Source: Coix lacryma-jobi var. lacryma-jobi (taxonomy: Eukaryota > Streptophyta > Magnoliopsida > Poales > Poaceae). From it: a DNA stretch of 64,000 nucleotides. The stretch lies in NCBI GenBank assembly GCA_009763385.1, contig CM019823.1, positions 87,679,104 through 87,743,103 of the forward strand. The letters run 5' to 3'. Within the stretch, counting starts at the first letter, position 1, and every line of letters begins with the position of its first letter. Below the pieces are notes generated by a model that did not search any database, was not told the origin of the DNA, and saw only the letters and a list, made by a program, of their open reading frames with translations. The translations under genes were made by a program, and so were the position numbers. Positions 28,752 to 40,980 of the stretch are shown piece after piece.

Positions 28752-31374
28752 ATGGATCGCGGCGTGGGCAAACCGCCGTATTTTGATCGGATGAACTATG
28801 CGTATTGGAAGATACGCATGTCGGCCTAACTCCAGAGCATGGGCTCTTCTGTTTGGGAGATTTGCAACAAGGCCGATTACGTTGTTCTGGCTGCTCGTGT
28901 CTCTCAGATTCAGATCGATGAGCACAAAGCCAATAGCCGAGCTCGTAACGCTTTGTTCTCCTGTCTGAGCATGTCCGAGTTTGATCGCGTTTCTCACCTC
29001 CCCACGGCTCGTGAGATTTGGGCGACCCTCATGTGCTTCCATGAGGGAACCACTCAAGTCAAATCCCATCTCTACGAGTCGCACAAGCGGGAGTATGAGA
29101 ACTTTTGACACATGCCTGGCCAGAGCATAGAGAGTTTATTCGCTCACTTTCAGGTCATTGTCAACAAGATGCGAGCTAACAAGGAGCTGTTGCCTTTCGA
29201 CGATCATGAGAGAGCTTTGAAGCTTCTGCATACTCTTGATCGGTCGATGTGGGATTCCAAGGTTCAGGCGATCATCGAATCGTCTAACTATGAGACCCTC
29301 ACTTGCGACGAGCTCTTTAGTAAGCTCAAGTCTAGTGAGATTGATGCCATGTCGAGGGCTTTTTATGAGAATCCTTCTGGCCCGACTATGGCTTTGGTTT
29401 CTGGCTCTACTGCTAACCCTTCTGGAGGCTTTGCACTATCATCTCTCTTTTCTGTCACAGAGGAGCAGTTGGAGTCTTTGGAAGACGATGAGTTGGCTTT
29501 GCTTGCCAACCGGTTCTCGCGGTTTCACAACAACCGCATGAACCGTCGCCGCGGTGGAGGATGCTCAGGATGCTATGAGTGCGGCGACCCCGACCACTTC
29601 ATCACCAACTGTCCCAAGAAGAAGCACACATCTGGGAAGGGCGATCATGGGCACAAGTACGACTCCAGCAAGCGCAAGGAGAAGCACGTCCCCGTGAGGC
29701 ACAAGCGGAGGGGCGGCTTTGACAAGGAGTACATCAAGAAGAAGTACTTGGAGAAGGCCCAAGCTGAGCAGCGTGCATTCTTCGCCACGCTTAGTGACGT
29801 CGACGGCTCGGATGCTGACTCCGCTGGCTCAAGCGATGATGAGTCCGGGAAGAAGAAGAGGGTTGAGGACGTGCTGAACGGACTCTGCCTCTTCACCGAC
29901 GACGAGGGCCTCTGCACCATGGCGCTTGGTGATGAGGACGACGGCAAGCTGGAGCACACTTCTCGGGACGACGACGACAACGACACCTCCCAGGTATCTC
30001 TCACCCACGACGAGCTTTCTGCTGAGGTTGAGAAGCTTACTGCCGCACTCCTTAGTCAGGACAAATTGCTTAGGCGTGCCTCTAGAGAGCGCAAGGAGTT
30101 TAGGCAGAAGTGGGAGGACACGGTGAAGGAGTTGGAGTTTGCTAAATCCACCGTGGTCGTTTCTGAGGAAGCTGAGTGCGAGTCATGCACCAAGCACATG
30201 ACTGACCTTCTCACCTTGAGAGGTAAGTATGCTGCTTTGGTTGGAGAGGCGGATTAGCTTCGGGCTAGGCCCATGTTGTTAGGTGTGTGTAAGACCTGTC
30301 CTGGCTTGCAAACTGAGTTGGCAGAGAAGAATGCCAAGATTGAGTCTCTTGAGAAGGCCAGCTCGGGTAGCACTTGTGTGGTTAGGTGTGCTTTGTGCGA
30401 GGGTTTGGAGATGGAAATTGCCAATGTGAAGCATGACAAGATGCAAACCGAGGAAGAAAACACATACCTTCGTACCATCTTGTCATGGGTCTCTTGTAGT
30501 GAGCCGCAGCTCGGGATGATGATCTCCCAATTTAAGTGAGCTGCTGGAGGTCCTGGTGTAGGTTTTGCTCCGGGTGTTGATCTTTCTGCTTTTGGGAAGA
30601 TTGGAGAGTCTAGTGGTCTAAACCCATGTGAGAAGCCCAACTCCACCACTACTCCCAAACTTACCCAGCTTCCACCCAAAGAGCCTCTCAAGCCTAACAC
30701 CAAGGATGGGGTCTTTGATGAACCTCCGAGACCTCCACCTAAGAACCAAGTGTGGCATCCCAAACCCAACCACTTGAAGAATAAACTTGATACGATGCCA
30801 CCTATCCAGGAGGAGTGTTTGCCACAGAAGGGCAAGGTGGTCCACACCCACAGCCGTGAGTACCAACAACCCCCCTTTGAGAGCAGTGAGGTACCATTGT
30901 GAGCACTGTGGGAGAGATGGACACTTGAGGGAGTTCTGCTTTCGGCGCAAGAGAGAGGCGCGCCGTTCTCGGAAGATGAACAACCCGGACATGTACCATC
31001 CTTTCCATGATGTACATGTGCTGAGTGTTCAGAGGAGAGCTCCGAGGAGAGCTTCTAGGCCTTGAGGTGCAGCACCTCAAGGTCCTAGGCGTCAGGGAGG
31101 AGTTGCCCGATGGGGTCCTGACTTTGCAGGATACGGACCCCGTGGCGGAGGCTTTGTTGAGCGTTTTCCCCCACCGTGTTTTGAGTATCACGGTGAGCGC
31201 TCTTTCCCCAGCGGACCACGTTTTCCTCAGTGTGGTGATCGCTTTCGCCGTAGGCGTGCTAGGAATGGTTTTTACACTGACCATTCTTTTGAGCAGCCGG
31301 CCTAACACTGGTACTCTTCCTATTTCACTAACCCCAGTGTTGGACCGTATGCTCACCCTATGTCTTTTTATTGA
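28752..31374 (+). pseudogene. gag: Element D gag, several stops and a frameshift
   Basis: Starts at ATG 28752 like the gag of A, and the same domains follow: capsid region, knuckle CYECGDPDHFITNC (about 29570), acidic linker, coiled coil, second knuckle CEHCGRDGHLREFC (about 30900). In-frame stops are at 28827 (TAA), 29106 (TGA for CGA), 30255 (TAG for GAG), 30537 (TGA for CGA) and 31063 (TGA). An extra C in a C-run near 30872 shifts the frame before the second knuckle. The normal terminator TGA is at 31372-31374. Confidence 0.88.
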
Positions 31375-31379
31375 TGTAG

Positions 31380-34300
31380 GTAAAACAGTTGGAGGACATT
31401 TGGTTGGTGGATTCTGGTTGCTCGAGACACATGACCAGAAACACCAAGTGGTTCTCCAGCCTTAGTCCTGTTGCTGGAAAGGAGTTTATCACCTTCGGCG
31501 ACAATAGTAAAGGTAAGGTATTGTCTCGTGGGTCGGTGCGAGTTAATGAGCACTTTGTGTTGCGCGATGTTGCTCTTGTTTCTAACTTGCATTTTAACTT
31601 GCTTTCTGTTTCGCAACTTCTTGATGATGACTATGAGGTTCATTTTATACCGAACGTCAGTCGCATTTTAGATCCTCAGGGCAATCTTGTGTGTTTGATT
31701 TCGCCCATTGGAAAAGTCTTTCGTGCGAATTTCTCAGAGTCGTTTGGTTTTTCTCGATGTCTTGTGGCTGGTCCTTCCTCCTCTGATCTTTGGAAGTGGC
31801 ATAGGAGACTCGGTCATTTAAGCATTGACTTGCTTGCAAGGCTTAGCTCAGTTGGCCTAATCCGAGGATTGCCCAAGTTGTCGATGGAGAAGGATCTTGT
31901 TTGCCATTCTTGCAGACATGGGAAGATGGTTGCCGCTCCCCACCATCCGGTGACTCAGGTCATGACTTCGTGCCCTGGAGAGCTTTTACACATGGACCTT
32001 GTTGGTCCGGCTCGGGTGAGCTCGGTTGGGGGGAAGTGGTATGTTCTCGTTGTTGTTGATGACTTTTCGAGGTATTCGTGGGTCTTCTTTTTGATTGAGA
32101 AGACTGAGACTTTCTCTTTTGCTCGCAATCTGATTTTGCGTCTTCAGAACGAGTTCCCTATGAACTCGATGCGAGCTATTAGGAGTGATAATGGTTCCGA
32201 ATTCAAGAATTCAGATTTTGAGAAGTTTTGTGACTCTTTGGGTTTGGAGCACCAGTTTTCTTCCCCCTACACACTGCCACAAAATGGTGTTGTAGAGAGG
32301 AAGAATCGGACCCTTGTTGAGATGGCTAGGATGATGCTCGATGAGTATAGGACTCCTAGGCGTTATTGGGCCGAAGCTATGAACACTGCGTGCTACATTT
32401 CCAATCGCATTTTTCTGAGAGCGTTCTTGAAAAAGACTTCTTATGAGTTGCGTTTTGGTAGACAACCCAAGGTGAGTTATTTTAGAGTCTTCGTTTGCCA
32501 CTGTTTTATATTGAAGAAAGGCAACATGGACAAATTTGAGTCTCGTTTTTCTGACGGTGTATTTTTGGGTTATGGCACTCATACTAGAGCTTATCATGTA
32601 CTTAACCTTGATACTAACCGAGTCATGGAGACATTAGATGTCACCTTCGACGAGACCATGGTTTGTCCTTCTTCTCGTTTTGAGCGTGCAGGTGATCAGG
32701 AGGTTGGTGAGCCTCTTTTTGATGATGAGGACGAGGATGCTGAAGGCATGGGTGACCCAGCATCACCTCCACCTGCTGTGCCACAAAGAGCGTCTTCTAC
32801 TACGACTCACGGCCCCGACACTTCTTCTTCCTGGGGGCCGTGGGATCCGCCACCCCGAGCAGTACCTTTTGTACCCGGGGAGGCACCAGCTGCTGTTGAG
32901 GGGGAGATCACTTTTGTCTGGGAGGCGCCACGACACATCCAGCGCCAACACCCCCCTCAGTAGATGATCGGCAGCATCGACGAACGTGTCACTCGGTCTA
33001 GGTCTCAAATCTCTCACTTTGCTCATTCTACATTTGTTGCTGATTTTGAACCCTGAGATGTTGGACACGCTTTGACGGATCCGGATTGGGTCAATGCCAT
33101 GCATGAGGAGTTAGAGAATTTTGAGCGAAATCGGGTTTGGGTTTTGGTTCCACCTCCTCCAGACTGTAAGCCTATTGGGACAAAATGGGTTTTCAAAAAC
33201 AAACAAGGAGAGGATGGCCACGTTGTTAGAAACAAGGCCAGACTTGTTGCTAAGGGCTATAGTCAGAAAGAGGGGATAGACTATGAGGAGACTTTTGCTC
33301 TTGTAGCTCGTTTGGAGGCTATTAGGATACTCTTGGCTTTTGCTGCATCCAAAGGTTTTAAACTTTTTCAAATGGATGTCAAGAGTGCCTTCTTAAACGA
33401 CTACATAGAGGAAGAGGTTTATGTTGAGCAACCCCCCGGTTTTGAAAATCCCAAGTTTCCAAACCATGTTTTCAAACTTCACAAAGCATTATATGGTTTG
33501 AAACAAGCCCCTAGAGCCTGGTATGATAGGTTGAAAACCTTTTTGCTTGCTAAGGGTTTTAAAATGGGATGTGTGGATAAAACGCTCTTTCTCCTCAAGC
33601 AAGGCAAAGACACACTCTTGGTCCAGATTTACGTGGATGATATCATTTTCGGTGGTTCTTCTCACGCTTTGGTTGCCAAGTATGCAGACACTATGAGCAG
33701 GGAGTTCGAGATGAGCATGATGGGCGAGTTGACATTCTTTCTCGGGTTGCAAATTAAGCAATCCCGAGAGGGGACGTTTGTGCACCAGGGCAAGTACACC
33801 AAAGACTTGCTGAAGAGGTTCGATATGGGTGAGGCCAAGCCTCTTCCAACACCCATGTCGACCACGATGGCCCTGGATGCAGATGTGGATGGAGAAGCTA
33901 TGGACCAGAAGGAGTACCGAAGCATGATCGGGTCGCTGCTCTACCTGACGGCGACACGCCCAGACATCCAGTTCGTAGTGTGTCTGTGCGTGCGCTTTTA
34001 GGCGTCGCCGCGCACTTCTCACCGTCAGGCGGTGAAGCGCATTTTCAGGTACCTTCGTTTCACAACTGAGTTCGGGATTTGGTATTCAGCTTCCTCCACC
34101 CTCTCCCTTTGCGGTTATTCCGATGCCGATTTTGCTGGTTGCCGTATTGATCGCAAGTCCACTTCTAGGACTTGCCAGTTTATTGGTTCTTCTCTTGTAT
34201 TGTGGTCTTCTCGCAAGCAGTCTAGTGTCGCTCAGTCTACCACAGAGGCTGAATATGTTGCTGCAGCTAGCTGCTGTTCTCAGTTGCTTTGGATGATGGC

Positions 34301-34574
34301 CACTTTGCGTGATTTTGGTTTGAGCTTTACTCGCGTTCCTTTGCTTTGTGACAGCACGAGTGCTATTAGCGTTGCTAAGAACCCCGTGCTTCACTCGAAG
34401 ACCAAACACATTGATGTGCATTTTCATTTTCTACGAGACCACCATGAGAAGGGTGATATCGACCTTCGCCATGTCGATACTCACCATCAGTTGGCAGATA
34501 TTTTCACCAAGCCTTTAGACGAATCAACCTTTAATCGGTTGAGGGGTGAGCTTGGTGTGTGTTTCCCCTTTTAG
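31380..34574 (+). pseudogene. pol: Element D pol, three stops
   Basis: One frame from 31380 to 34574 with the same domain order as A: protease (VDSGCSRHM), integrase (HRRLGHLS, CHSCRHGK, SDNGSEF), RT (YVDDIIFGG, about 33637) and RNase H (SDADFAGC, HSKTKHIDVHFHF). Stops at 32961 (TAG for CAG), 33055 (TGA for CGA) and 33999 (TAG for CAG) split it. No frameshift is seen. The frame again opens directly after TAG with no ATG. Confidence 0.9.
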
Positions 34575-36258
34575 ATGGGGAAACATTTTGGGTCTTGTAT
34601 CATAGACTGACTCTTTTTCGTTTGTCTTGTTTTCTTTTGCATTTCAGCATACGCATTTACATTCTGAGCTTCACGTATATAATCTTTAGAAAGTAACTAT
34701 GCTCTGTGTAGTATGCTCCGATGCTTATGATGATACTTGTAGCTTATGCTCTTTCTGATCACTGATACATGTTGTGAGCTGAGCTATTTTTGAAATGGTG
34801 AATTTGCTTAATGTACATAAAATCTGAAAATGTTCACCATTGAGATATGCAACTAGCATGTGTAGGATGTGTTGAATTCACTCGTGCTTTTCATATATGC
34901 TAGGTTTCTATGTCTCTAGTTCTGAGTCCTTCACATGCTTGGTCTGTTCATATTCTGTTAATAAAATTGAACCAAGTTTTCGTGAATTGAAAAGATCGAG
35001 ATGGGATTGCTTTTCAACACATCACGGTATTGAGACTGTTTCTCATTGCACATTTGAGTTAAACTTGAGCCGTGTAGTGTATGACCGAAACCGATGCTTT
35101 AAGCTTCTGATTGCATTTTGCATAGGCTTCGCTCGGTTGAAAAGTTAGGCAATGACAAGCTTTCAACCTCTCGCAATCACATGCTGAATTTTAACCTTGT
35201 GTAATTTCACCGCTGCAACTCCGATTTAAAACTGAAATCACAAGTGTATGTTTCATTCTGTAGCATGATGATTGAACTTTGCTAGGGGTAGTTCACCTTG
35301 TATACATGTTTAGCACTTGTTCGGATTCCTGTCTATACCTGTGTAGTGCTATTTTGATGGTGACTATCTTTTTGGCTAAAAACTGATCACTGTGCTCTAA
35401 TGTTCATATTTTGTATTTAGTGATCAGTTTGAGCTTTTGCTAGCATTTTGTGGATATTATTGAGTCATTGGATCAGAACTGTGTAGAGCATCTTTGCATT
35501 TTATTGACTATATTCCTGAAGCTGCTAACTTGCATTCTGACTCATATGCATGTTTGAAGGGGGAGAATTTCTCTTTTGGCACTTTTGTTGGTGCATTTTA
35601 GAGATTTTTGCTTGATAAGTGCATTTTCAACTAAGGGGGGGAGTTTGCAAATCATGTGCTTCCCATGTGTTTATCTAAGGGGGAGTTTCACTAAGGGGGA
35701 GAAATTTTCAAATCTTGTGCTTTCCTGGTTGTGTGCACTTGTCGAGGGGGAGCTTGCTTGTAATGTGTTTTTGTCATTTCCAATTGGTTTGGAGTGGTTT
35801 GCTAGTCGTGTTGAGCCTTTGCCTCTTTCTTGAGGGTCTAGCATTTGCCTTTCAAATTTTGAATTGGTGTCGAGCTTTTCTTCTTAAGCTGGTAACAATT
35901 GGTATTGAACCATTTTGTGTTTCTTCAGTTGGTATCAAGCTTTCTTGCTAGTTGTGCTGAGCCTCTGTGCCCCTATCTTGAGGGACAAGCATTTTGCTTC
36001 GGTTTTTCGATTGGTATTTGCTAGCGGTGTTGAGCCTGTTCTACCTCTTCTTGAGGGCTAGCTTTGCTTTGCTTGGTTGCGTCGAGCCGTTGCCCATGTC
36101 TTTGGGGACCAAGTTGTTTTGCTCTTTCCACTTGACCTTCTTCGGCTTTGGTATGCTTTTGGGTCATTTGGTCGAGTTCTCTCTTCTCCTTCCTCCTTCT
36201 TTCTATTTCCGTTATGATTTGTGTGAGTAGTTGACAATGCACTCATCAAGGAGGAGAT
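34575..36258 (+). other. Element D 3' tail with polypurine motifs
   Basis: Same tail as in A. AAGGGGGAG-like blocks lie at about 35561, 35634, 35679, 35693 and 35745; the LTR-adjacent one is altered to caaggaggagat. No gene supported. Confidence 0.85.
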
Positions 36259-38202
36259 TGCGGATACATGGGTGTATGCCGAGTCTCGAGTGATGAGTGA
36301 TTGTCAACGGGTTTGATCGCAGGTTCTTTGGCTTGTGTTGTGCAGGTGTCGAACACGGAGACAGTGATCGAGGGCAAGGTGAAGGTCAAGTAGAGACGGG
36401 CCGTGTCGATGGACCGGGAGCGGTGAAGGGCGGACGTGAGGCTTGGACTGAGGGACCAGTGGCCTGAGGATCAGCTGTAGTGGCTGGCAGCCTGGGACAG
36501 CGACGAGCAAAGACTTGTGGGGCACCGTGTTGCTCGGGTCGAGGACCTGGGGACACGTGTCGGTGGACGGGGTGCACGGAGGTGCATCCACTCTACAGGT
36601 CCGGTTTGGTGGTTGAGCCAGAGAAAAACCACCGGTGGACGGTTTCCGAGTTTAGGCCACAAAGCTCGGGCGGTGGACGGTTTCCAGGTTTGGGCCAGAA
36701 AACCTGGACGTGCGGCGGGTTTCCGAGTTTGGGCCACAAAACTCGAGCTAAGGACGGTTTCCAGGTTTGGCCCTCAAAACCTGGGCGTGGGCAGGTTTCC
36801 TGGTTTTGGCCTCAAAACCAGGGGATGGACTTGGAGGCTGGTTTCCCGATTTGGGCCTCAAAACCGGGGGTTGGCGTGAAGGCCTGGTTTCCCAGTTTCG
36901 GCCACAAAACCGGGGGTGCAGAGTGAGGGCAGCACGTGGCGACAATCGGGAGGTTGCGTCGAGGCAACGCTACGAGTTGTACGGGCGTGGCCGTCGGATC
37001 ACCACCTACCATGAGTTGGTCCAGAATAACCCAAGGGTTTTGCTGGCTCGCTCTGTAATTAGAATAGAGAGGGGTAGAGTAGGAAATAGAATTAGGATAA
37101 GTATAGGGAGACACCCTCCTCCCATTCTATCTCAGTCATTTGCACTTTCATAGCTAGGGTTTCCTGCTCTCCCATTCCCTGCTATAGCTAGCTGAGATGC
37201 GCAGAGAACCTTGCCTCTGTGTACTGGTGATTTTGAGGAAGTGAGGCCGTAACCTCACCATTGTAGCGTGTGGTAGCCACACGGTTGCAATTTTGTGGTT
37301 GTCATTCGCGTTTTGTTCGTGTTCTTCGTGGAATCCTTTTCTCCACGTTTTTGCCGTCGCTCGATCTCTTTGCTCGGTTCATATTTTGCAAATCTGTTTG
37401 AACAAAGTTGTCCTAGGTCGTGGGGCACTTCTTTCCACCGAAGGAATTTACCTCTAACCTCACGATTTTGGTTTGGGGTCAAGCTTTTCTCCCTTCCCCG
37501 AAATTCTTCGATTCATCGATTTGGAGATAGGTTCGAGCCATGATCTCTTAGAGATAGCTCACTATCCTTCTTGTGACTCCTCTCTCTGAGTTTGATCCCT
37601 AGAGGATTTGTTTTGGGAGTGATCTAGTCAAATCGGTGGACTAACAGGGTGTTGTTGGGGTGACCGGACACTGTCCTCGCGTTGATCGGACGCGTCCGGT
37701 GTTTGAATGTCACGCGGTGATCTTTTGTCTTGACCGAACGCTGGCTTTTTGAATTGACCGGACGCGCTGTCTTCACTGTTCATCGGGGTGTTTCAGACGA
37801 TCGGACGCTAGGCTGGTTATGACCGGACGCTCCCTCTGTGAGTCCGGTCAGAAACAGTATGGTCCCAAATCTGCTTTTGCTTGATCGGACGCGTCTGGTG
37901 AGTGTTGACCGGACGCTAGGTGAGTCCGGTCAGTACTGTCTGTGCACAGTTTCGTCCGCCGTTCGTTCGTGTGATCTCGGATTTGGTTTTGGGTTTTTGC
38001 GCTGGGCTTCTAGAGTCGTGTAGTGTCTCGCTGTGCTTCTTGGAAGCATCCACCCTACATCTAGGGTCGTGGACACTTGTGAGCTCTAGGGTTTGCTTTT
38101 GGGTTAATTCTCGGGACGGTGGCTACTAGTTTCCAGTAGGAAATTTTGAAGCTCCCATTCACCCCCCCTCTGGTCGCTTTCTGGTTGCTTCTTGGTCCTT
38201 CA
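36259..38202 (+). repeat. Element D 3' LTR
   Basis: 1,944 bp, TGCGGATACATGGG to GGTCCTTCA. It carries its own hairpin array (36641-36915) and GACCGGACGC array (37660-37935). To its right is the interior of element E (caaatgaag...). Confidence 0.92.
36641..36915. repeat. Seven-unit hairpin array in the LTR of D
   Basis: Seven units in an order different from A: GAG, AGG, GAG, AGG, TGG, CGG, CAG type left arms. Unit 5 has CCTGG paired with CCAGG, a stem not present in A. Units 1, 3, 6 and 7 have single mismatches. Confidence 0.88.
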
Positions 38203-39812
38203 CAAATGAAGAATTTTAGCAACGAGTTCGTTTCCAGAATAGCCGAACTGAAAGGGGTGAAGCCTCCAAGCCCAAGGTCATGACGCGTATTTTTTTGAAC
38301 AAATGGCTTCAGGAGAGAACGGTACCAAAAGCAGAGGTTTTATGAGGAACAAAAGTTTATAGAGAAACAACGGAGGCACGAAGAAGAGATGTGCCGAGAA
38401 GAACGAGAATATATGAGAGAGCAAGAGCAATCTCATTGGGAGTGCTCAATCTTCAAATAATGTTGGAATGAAGGCTTGAAGCTGCCTGCTAAGAACAACT
38501 GTCCTGAATGCTGTGATCAATATTCTGAGTACAGGCAGTCTCGAGTCAACCGCTGTTCAGTCCATGAAAGGCTTAGGATGCGAATCCCTGAGGACAATCG
38601 GCGCTTAAAAATAGATAATCCTGAGAATCGGCAAGGAAGAAGATTTGCCGATCGAAGATGGGCTCACGCTGAAGAGGAAGAGTACCGTGAGTATATTTGG
38701 CAGAGAGGACAGTGGTGCCCACCTGGATTAAGGAAAAGCCAGAAAAGAAGGGTGCAGCGCCTGAGGAACAGAGAGTTGATACAAGCAGACACCAAAACAA
38801 AACAAATTTGGCATCCTAAAGAGAAGCCTGATGAGGGTGATCGTTCGGCTGATGCGTGCATGGCATTCTTTGTTCCATCAGAATTCATAGCTCCCAGAGA
38901 TCAGGATGTCCAAGAAGAAGTGTATTCGGATTTTGACGAGGACGAATACCAAGATCTGTTGGCTCAACTTGTTCTGGCTCAACGGGCAGTTTTTGATAAA
39001 CCAGCTAAACATCGACACTTGAAGCCACTTTATATGAGGGGGTATGTCAATGGCAAGCTGTTAACCAAGATGTTTATTGATGGAGGAGCTGCCATAAATA
39101 TCATGCCATATACTACCTTCAGGAAACTTGGGATGACAAGTGAAGAATTATTAAAGACTGAAATGGTGTTGAGGGACTTTGCTGGTAATTCTTCTGATAC
39201 TCAAGGAGCAGTTCATGTTGAGTTGACGATCGGGTCAAAAACTTTGATTACTACCTTCTTCGTCATTGATGGCAAGGGGACATATAGCTTGCTCTTAGGA
39301 AGGGATTGGATACATGCAAACTGCTGTGTTCCGTCAACTATGCATCAAATCCTCATCCTGTGGATTGGAGATGACATCGAAATTGTCCATGCTGATGATT
39401 CGGTGAGTGTTGCTACTGCAGAACCTGTCTACTGGGAATATGATGGTGTTGAATGCTTCTGTGGAAGAGTTTGGGAAGTAGGTCCTGTGAATGTTTTTGA
39501 CAAGGACCAACAGCCGATTCAAGCAATCGGCTCTCAGAGCGATTTTTGATTGAGTAATCCAATTGATGGTAACGGAGGAAAGTTGGGACGAGATTTCGTA
39601 TCGGCTGATAAATTAGAAGAGGTAAATATTAATAGTGAAGCTGAGGCAAGACCGATATGTGTCAGTGCAAATCTAGATCCAAATACAGATTCAAATTGAT
39701 CAACCTTCTGAAGGTGTTCTGCCTTTTTCTCCGTTATTGAAACTTAAGAAATATCAAAAAATTCGCGTAAGGTGACGTACAATGGAAAGCTTTTGATGGA
39801 ATTAAGGGATAC
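38203..39812 (+). pseudogene. Element E gag end and aspartic protease, decayed
   Basis: Ty3-type remnant of which only the end of gag and the protease remain. The open part 38476-39549 begins just after a stop (TAA near 38458) with a CWNEGLKLPAKNNCPEC segment typical of grass Ty3 gag. It continues through a charged linker and has a protease with FIDGGAAINIMPY (about 39078) and LLLGRDWIHAN (about 39290). It runs out at SANLDPNTDSN near 39690. The front of gag is missing because element D is inserted at 38203. The RT that should follow is deleted. Confidence 0.8.
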
Positions 39813-40079
39813 ATGAAGGCACTACCGTGTTGGTACTTCTACAGCTTGGTAAATCTTTCAAGTTGTACGTGGCGGCCGATTAGCCTAACAGTGGGATCGG
39901 TCCTTATACAAAAAATTGAAGGAAAAGAAAGAGTGATAGCTTACCTTAGCCGAAAGATGTTAGACCTAGAGACAAGATATTCGGCTGCAGGGGATTTTTT
40001 GTTCATATGTGTATTACTCATGTACCAAGCTTCGGCACTGCTTATTAAATGCCGAATGCTTAATAGTTTTTGGATTTGA
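39813..40079 (+). pseudogene. Element E RNase H fragment
   Basis: 88-codon frame with SVLIQKIEGKERVIAYLSRKML and LETRYSA, the usual RNase H segment of Ty3 pol. It directly follows the protease remnant, so the RT palm has been deleted between about 39700 and 39830. No integrase is found to the right. Confidence 0.75.
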
Positions 40080-40129
40080 TAAGATAGTCGGTACATGAGC
40101 AGATTCAAGAATATTTATGTGCGAAGATA

Positions 40130-40149
40130 GCCGATGTAAAAGCATCGCC
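40130..40149. repeat. Short hairpin motif, copy 1 (element E)
   Basis: CCGATG taaaag CATCGCC, followed by TTTAG. Confidence 0.7.
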
Positions 40150-40185
40150 TTTAGCAGAAAAAATTCTCTAAGAGTTTGGAATATA

Positions 40186-40206
40186 GCCGACATGATGTGT
40201 GTCGCC
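40186..40206. repeat. Short hairpin motif, copy 2 (element E)
   Basis: CCGACA tgatg TGTCGCC, followed by TTTAG; both arms changed relative to copies 1 and 3. Confidence 0.7.
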
Positions 40207-40485
40207 TTTAGTACAAAAAATGTTCATAACTTTGGTGCTCCTAGAATTTTTTAAGTTGGCAAGTTTATCGGGAGTGGAGAAGAGAAAAGCGCAGTAAATA
40301 AGATGCCGAGTGACATGACATGTCAAGACGAGTTCTATTTGGCTAAAATGACGTCATGCGTTTCTCTGAGGAGATGTTGCAATCGGAAAAATCCCTGAGG
40401 TAATCAAGAGATGCAAATGGACATTGTTCAGGGAAGAGACAACTTTGTTTATTCATTTACAGATCCACCCTAGTACAAACTACTC

Positions 40486-40980
40486 CTAGAATAATCTGTT
40501 CAGAACAGACTGCGGGTCAGTGACTCCGGTGAGGGCAGCGGCATGATCACCATAAACTTCAAGATGATCTTCATCATCATCGATTTCATCTGGTCTGCCG
40601 CCTGCGAAGCCAACTGGTAGGAAGGAGTAGTCCTCGTTGGTCCAAGAACTCATCGCTGCTAGCCCGAGAGAGATGCCAAGGTGCACACCTTGGACGACGG
40701 CCTGATCTACGCAGCCGTCCATAGCGTCAAGGCGTGCTTCAGCTGAGTCCCCATGGGCATTCACCTTGTCGGTGATCCTGTTCGCCGCTGCCCTCAGACG
40801 GTCATTCTCCACGGAAAGATCTAAAAAGGAAAAAGAATGAGCTCGTGATGCAAAAAAAGGCCGAAAGGAGATGGAATGAACGATGGATATCAAACTAGTA
40901 ATGGTGTTGCAGAGCTGCTTCCGCTGGTCCTCCCATTCGACTTCCTCAATGCCGAATTTCTTGGATATGTCCTTCAACTC
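40486..40980 (-). CDS. Antisense gene 2 of element E, 3' part, one intron
   Basis: Minus-strand frame ending at 40486 in DPQSVLNRLF. The frame is open throughout, but 40895-40821 (75 bp, GT to TTTTTAG, pyrimidine-rich on the sense strand) reads like an intron. Removing it joins CNTIT to LSVENDRLRAAANRI and keeps the frame. The product has a coiled-coil N part (WEDQRKQLCNT, VENDRLRAAANR), then DAMDGCVDQAVVQGVHLGISLGLAAM, then an acidic end. An upstream exon may lie at 41340-41100 (GNGDHGKRPARDEAEGSRAP, ending before GTAAGG); I could not fix its borders. It is similar in plan to antisense gene 1 at 42005-42621. Function unknown. Confidence 0.55.
   Translation of the reverse strand, partial: ELKDISKKFGIEEVEWEDQRKQLCNTITSLISIVHSISFRPFFASRAHSFSFLDLSVENDRLRAAANRITDKVNAHGDSAEARLDAMDGCVDQAVVQGVHLGISLGLAAMSSWTNEDYSFLPVGFAGGRPDEIDDDEDHLEVYGDHAAALTGVTDPQSVLNRLF

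Larger units (their letters stand above)
27581..38202 (+). mobile_element. Element D: copia retrotransposon, 5' LTR truncated
   Basis: Same family and direction as A. 5' LTR remainder 27581-28688, primer site 28691-28702, gag 28752-31374, pol 31380-34574, tail, and 3' LTR 36259-38202. The first 850 bp or so of the 5' LTR, by comparison with the 3' LTR, are replaced by the Cassandra element, so no left target duplication can be seen. The two LTRs differ much more than those of A, and the coding region has at least eight in-frame stops, so this is an older copy. On the right it is inserted in element E. Confidence 0.9.
40080..40485 (+). other. Element E non-coding region with small hairpins
   Basis: No gene. 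Two small hairpins of the form GCCGAtg-loop-caTCGCC followed by TTTAG lie at 40130-40149 and 40186-40206; a third is at 41836-41855. Confidence 0.6.
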
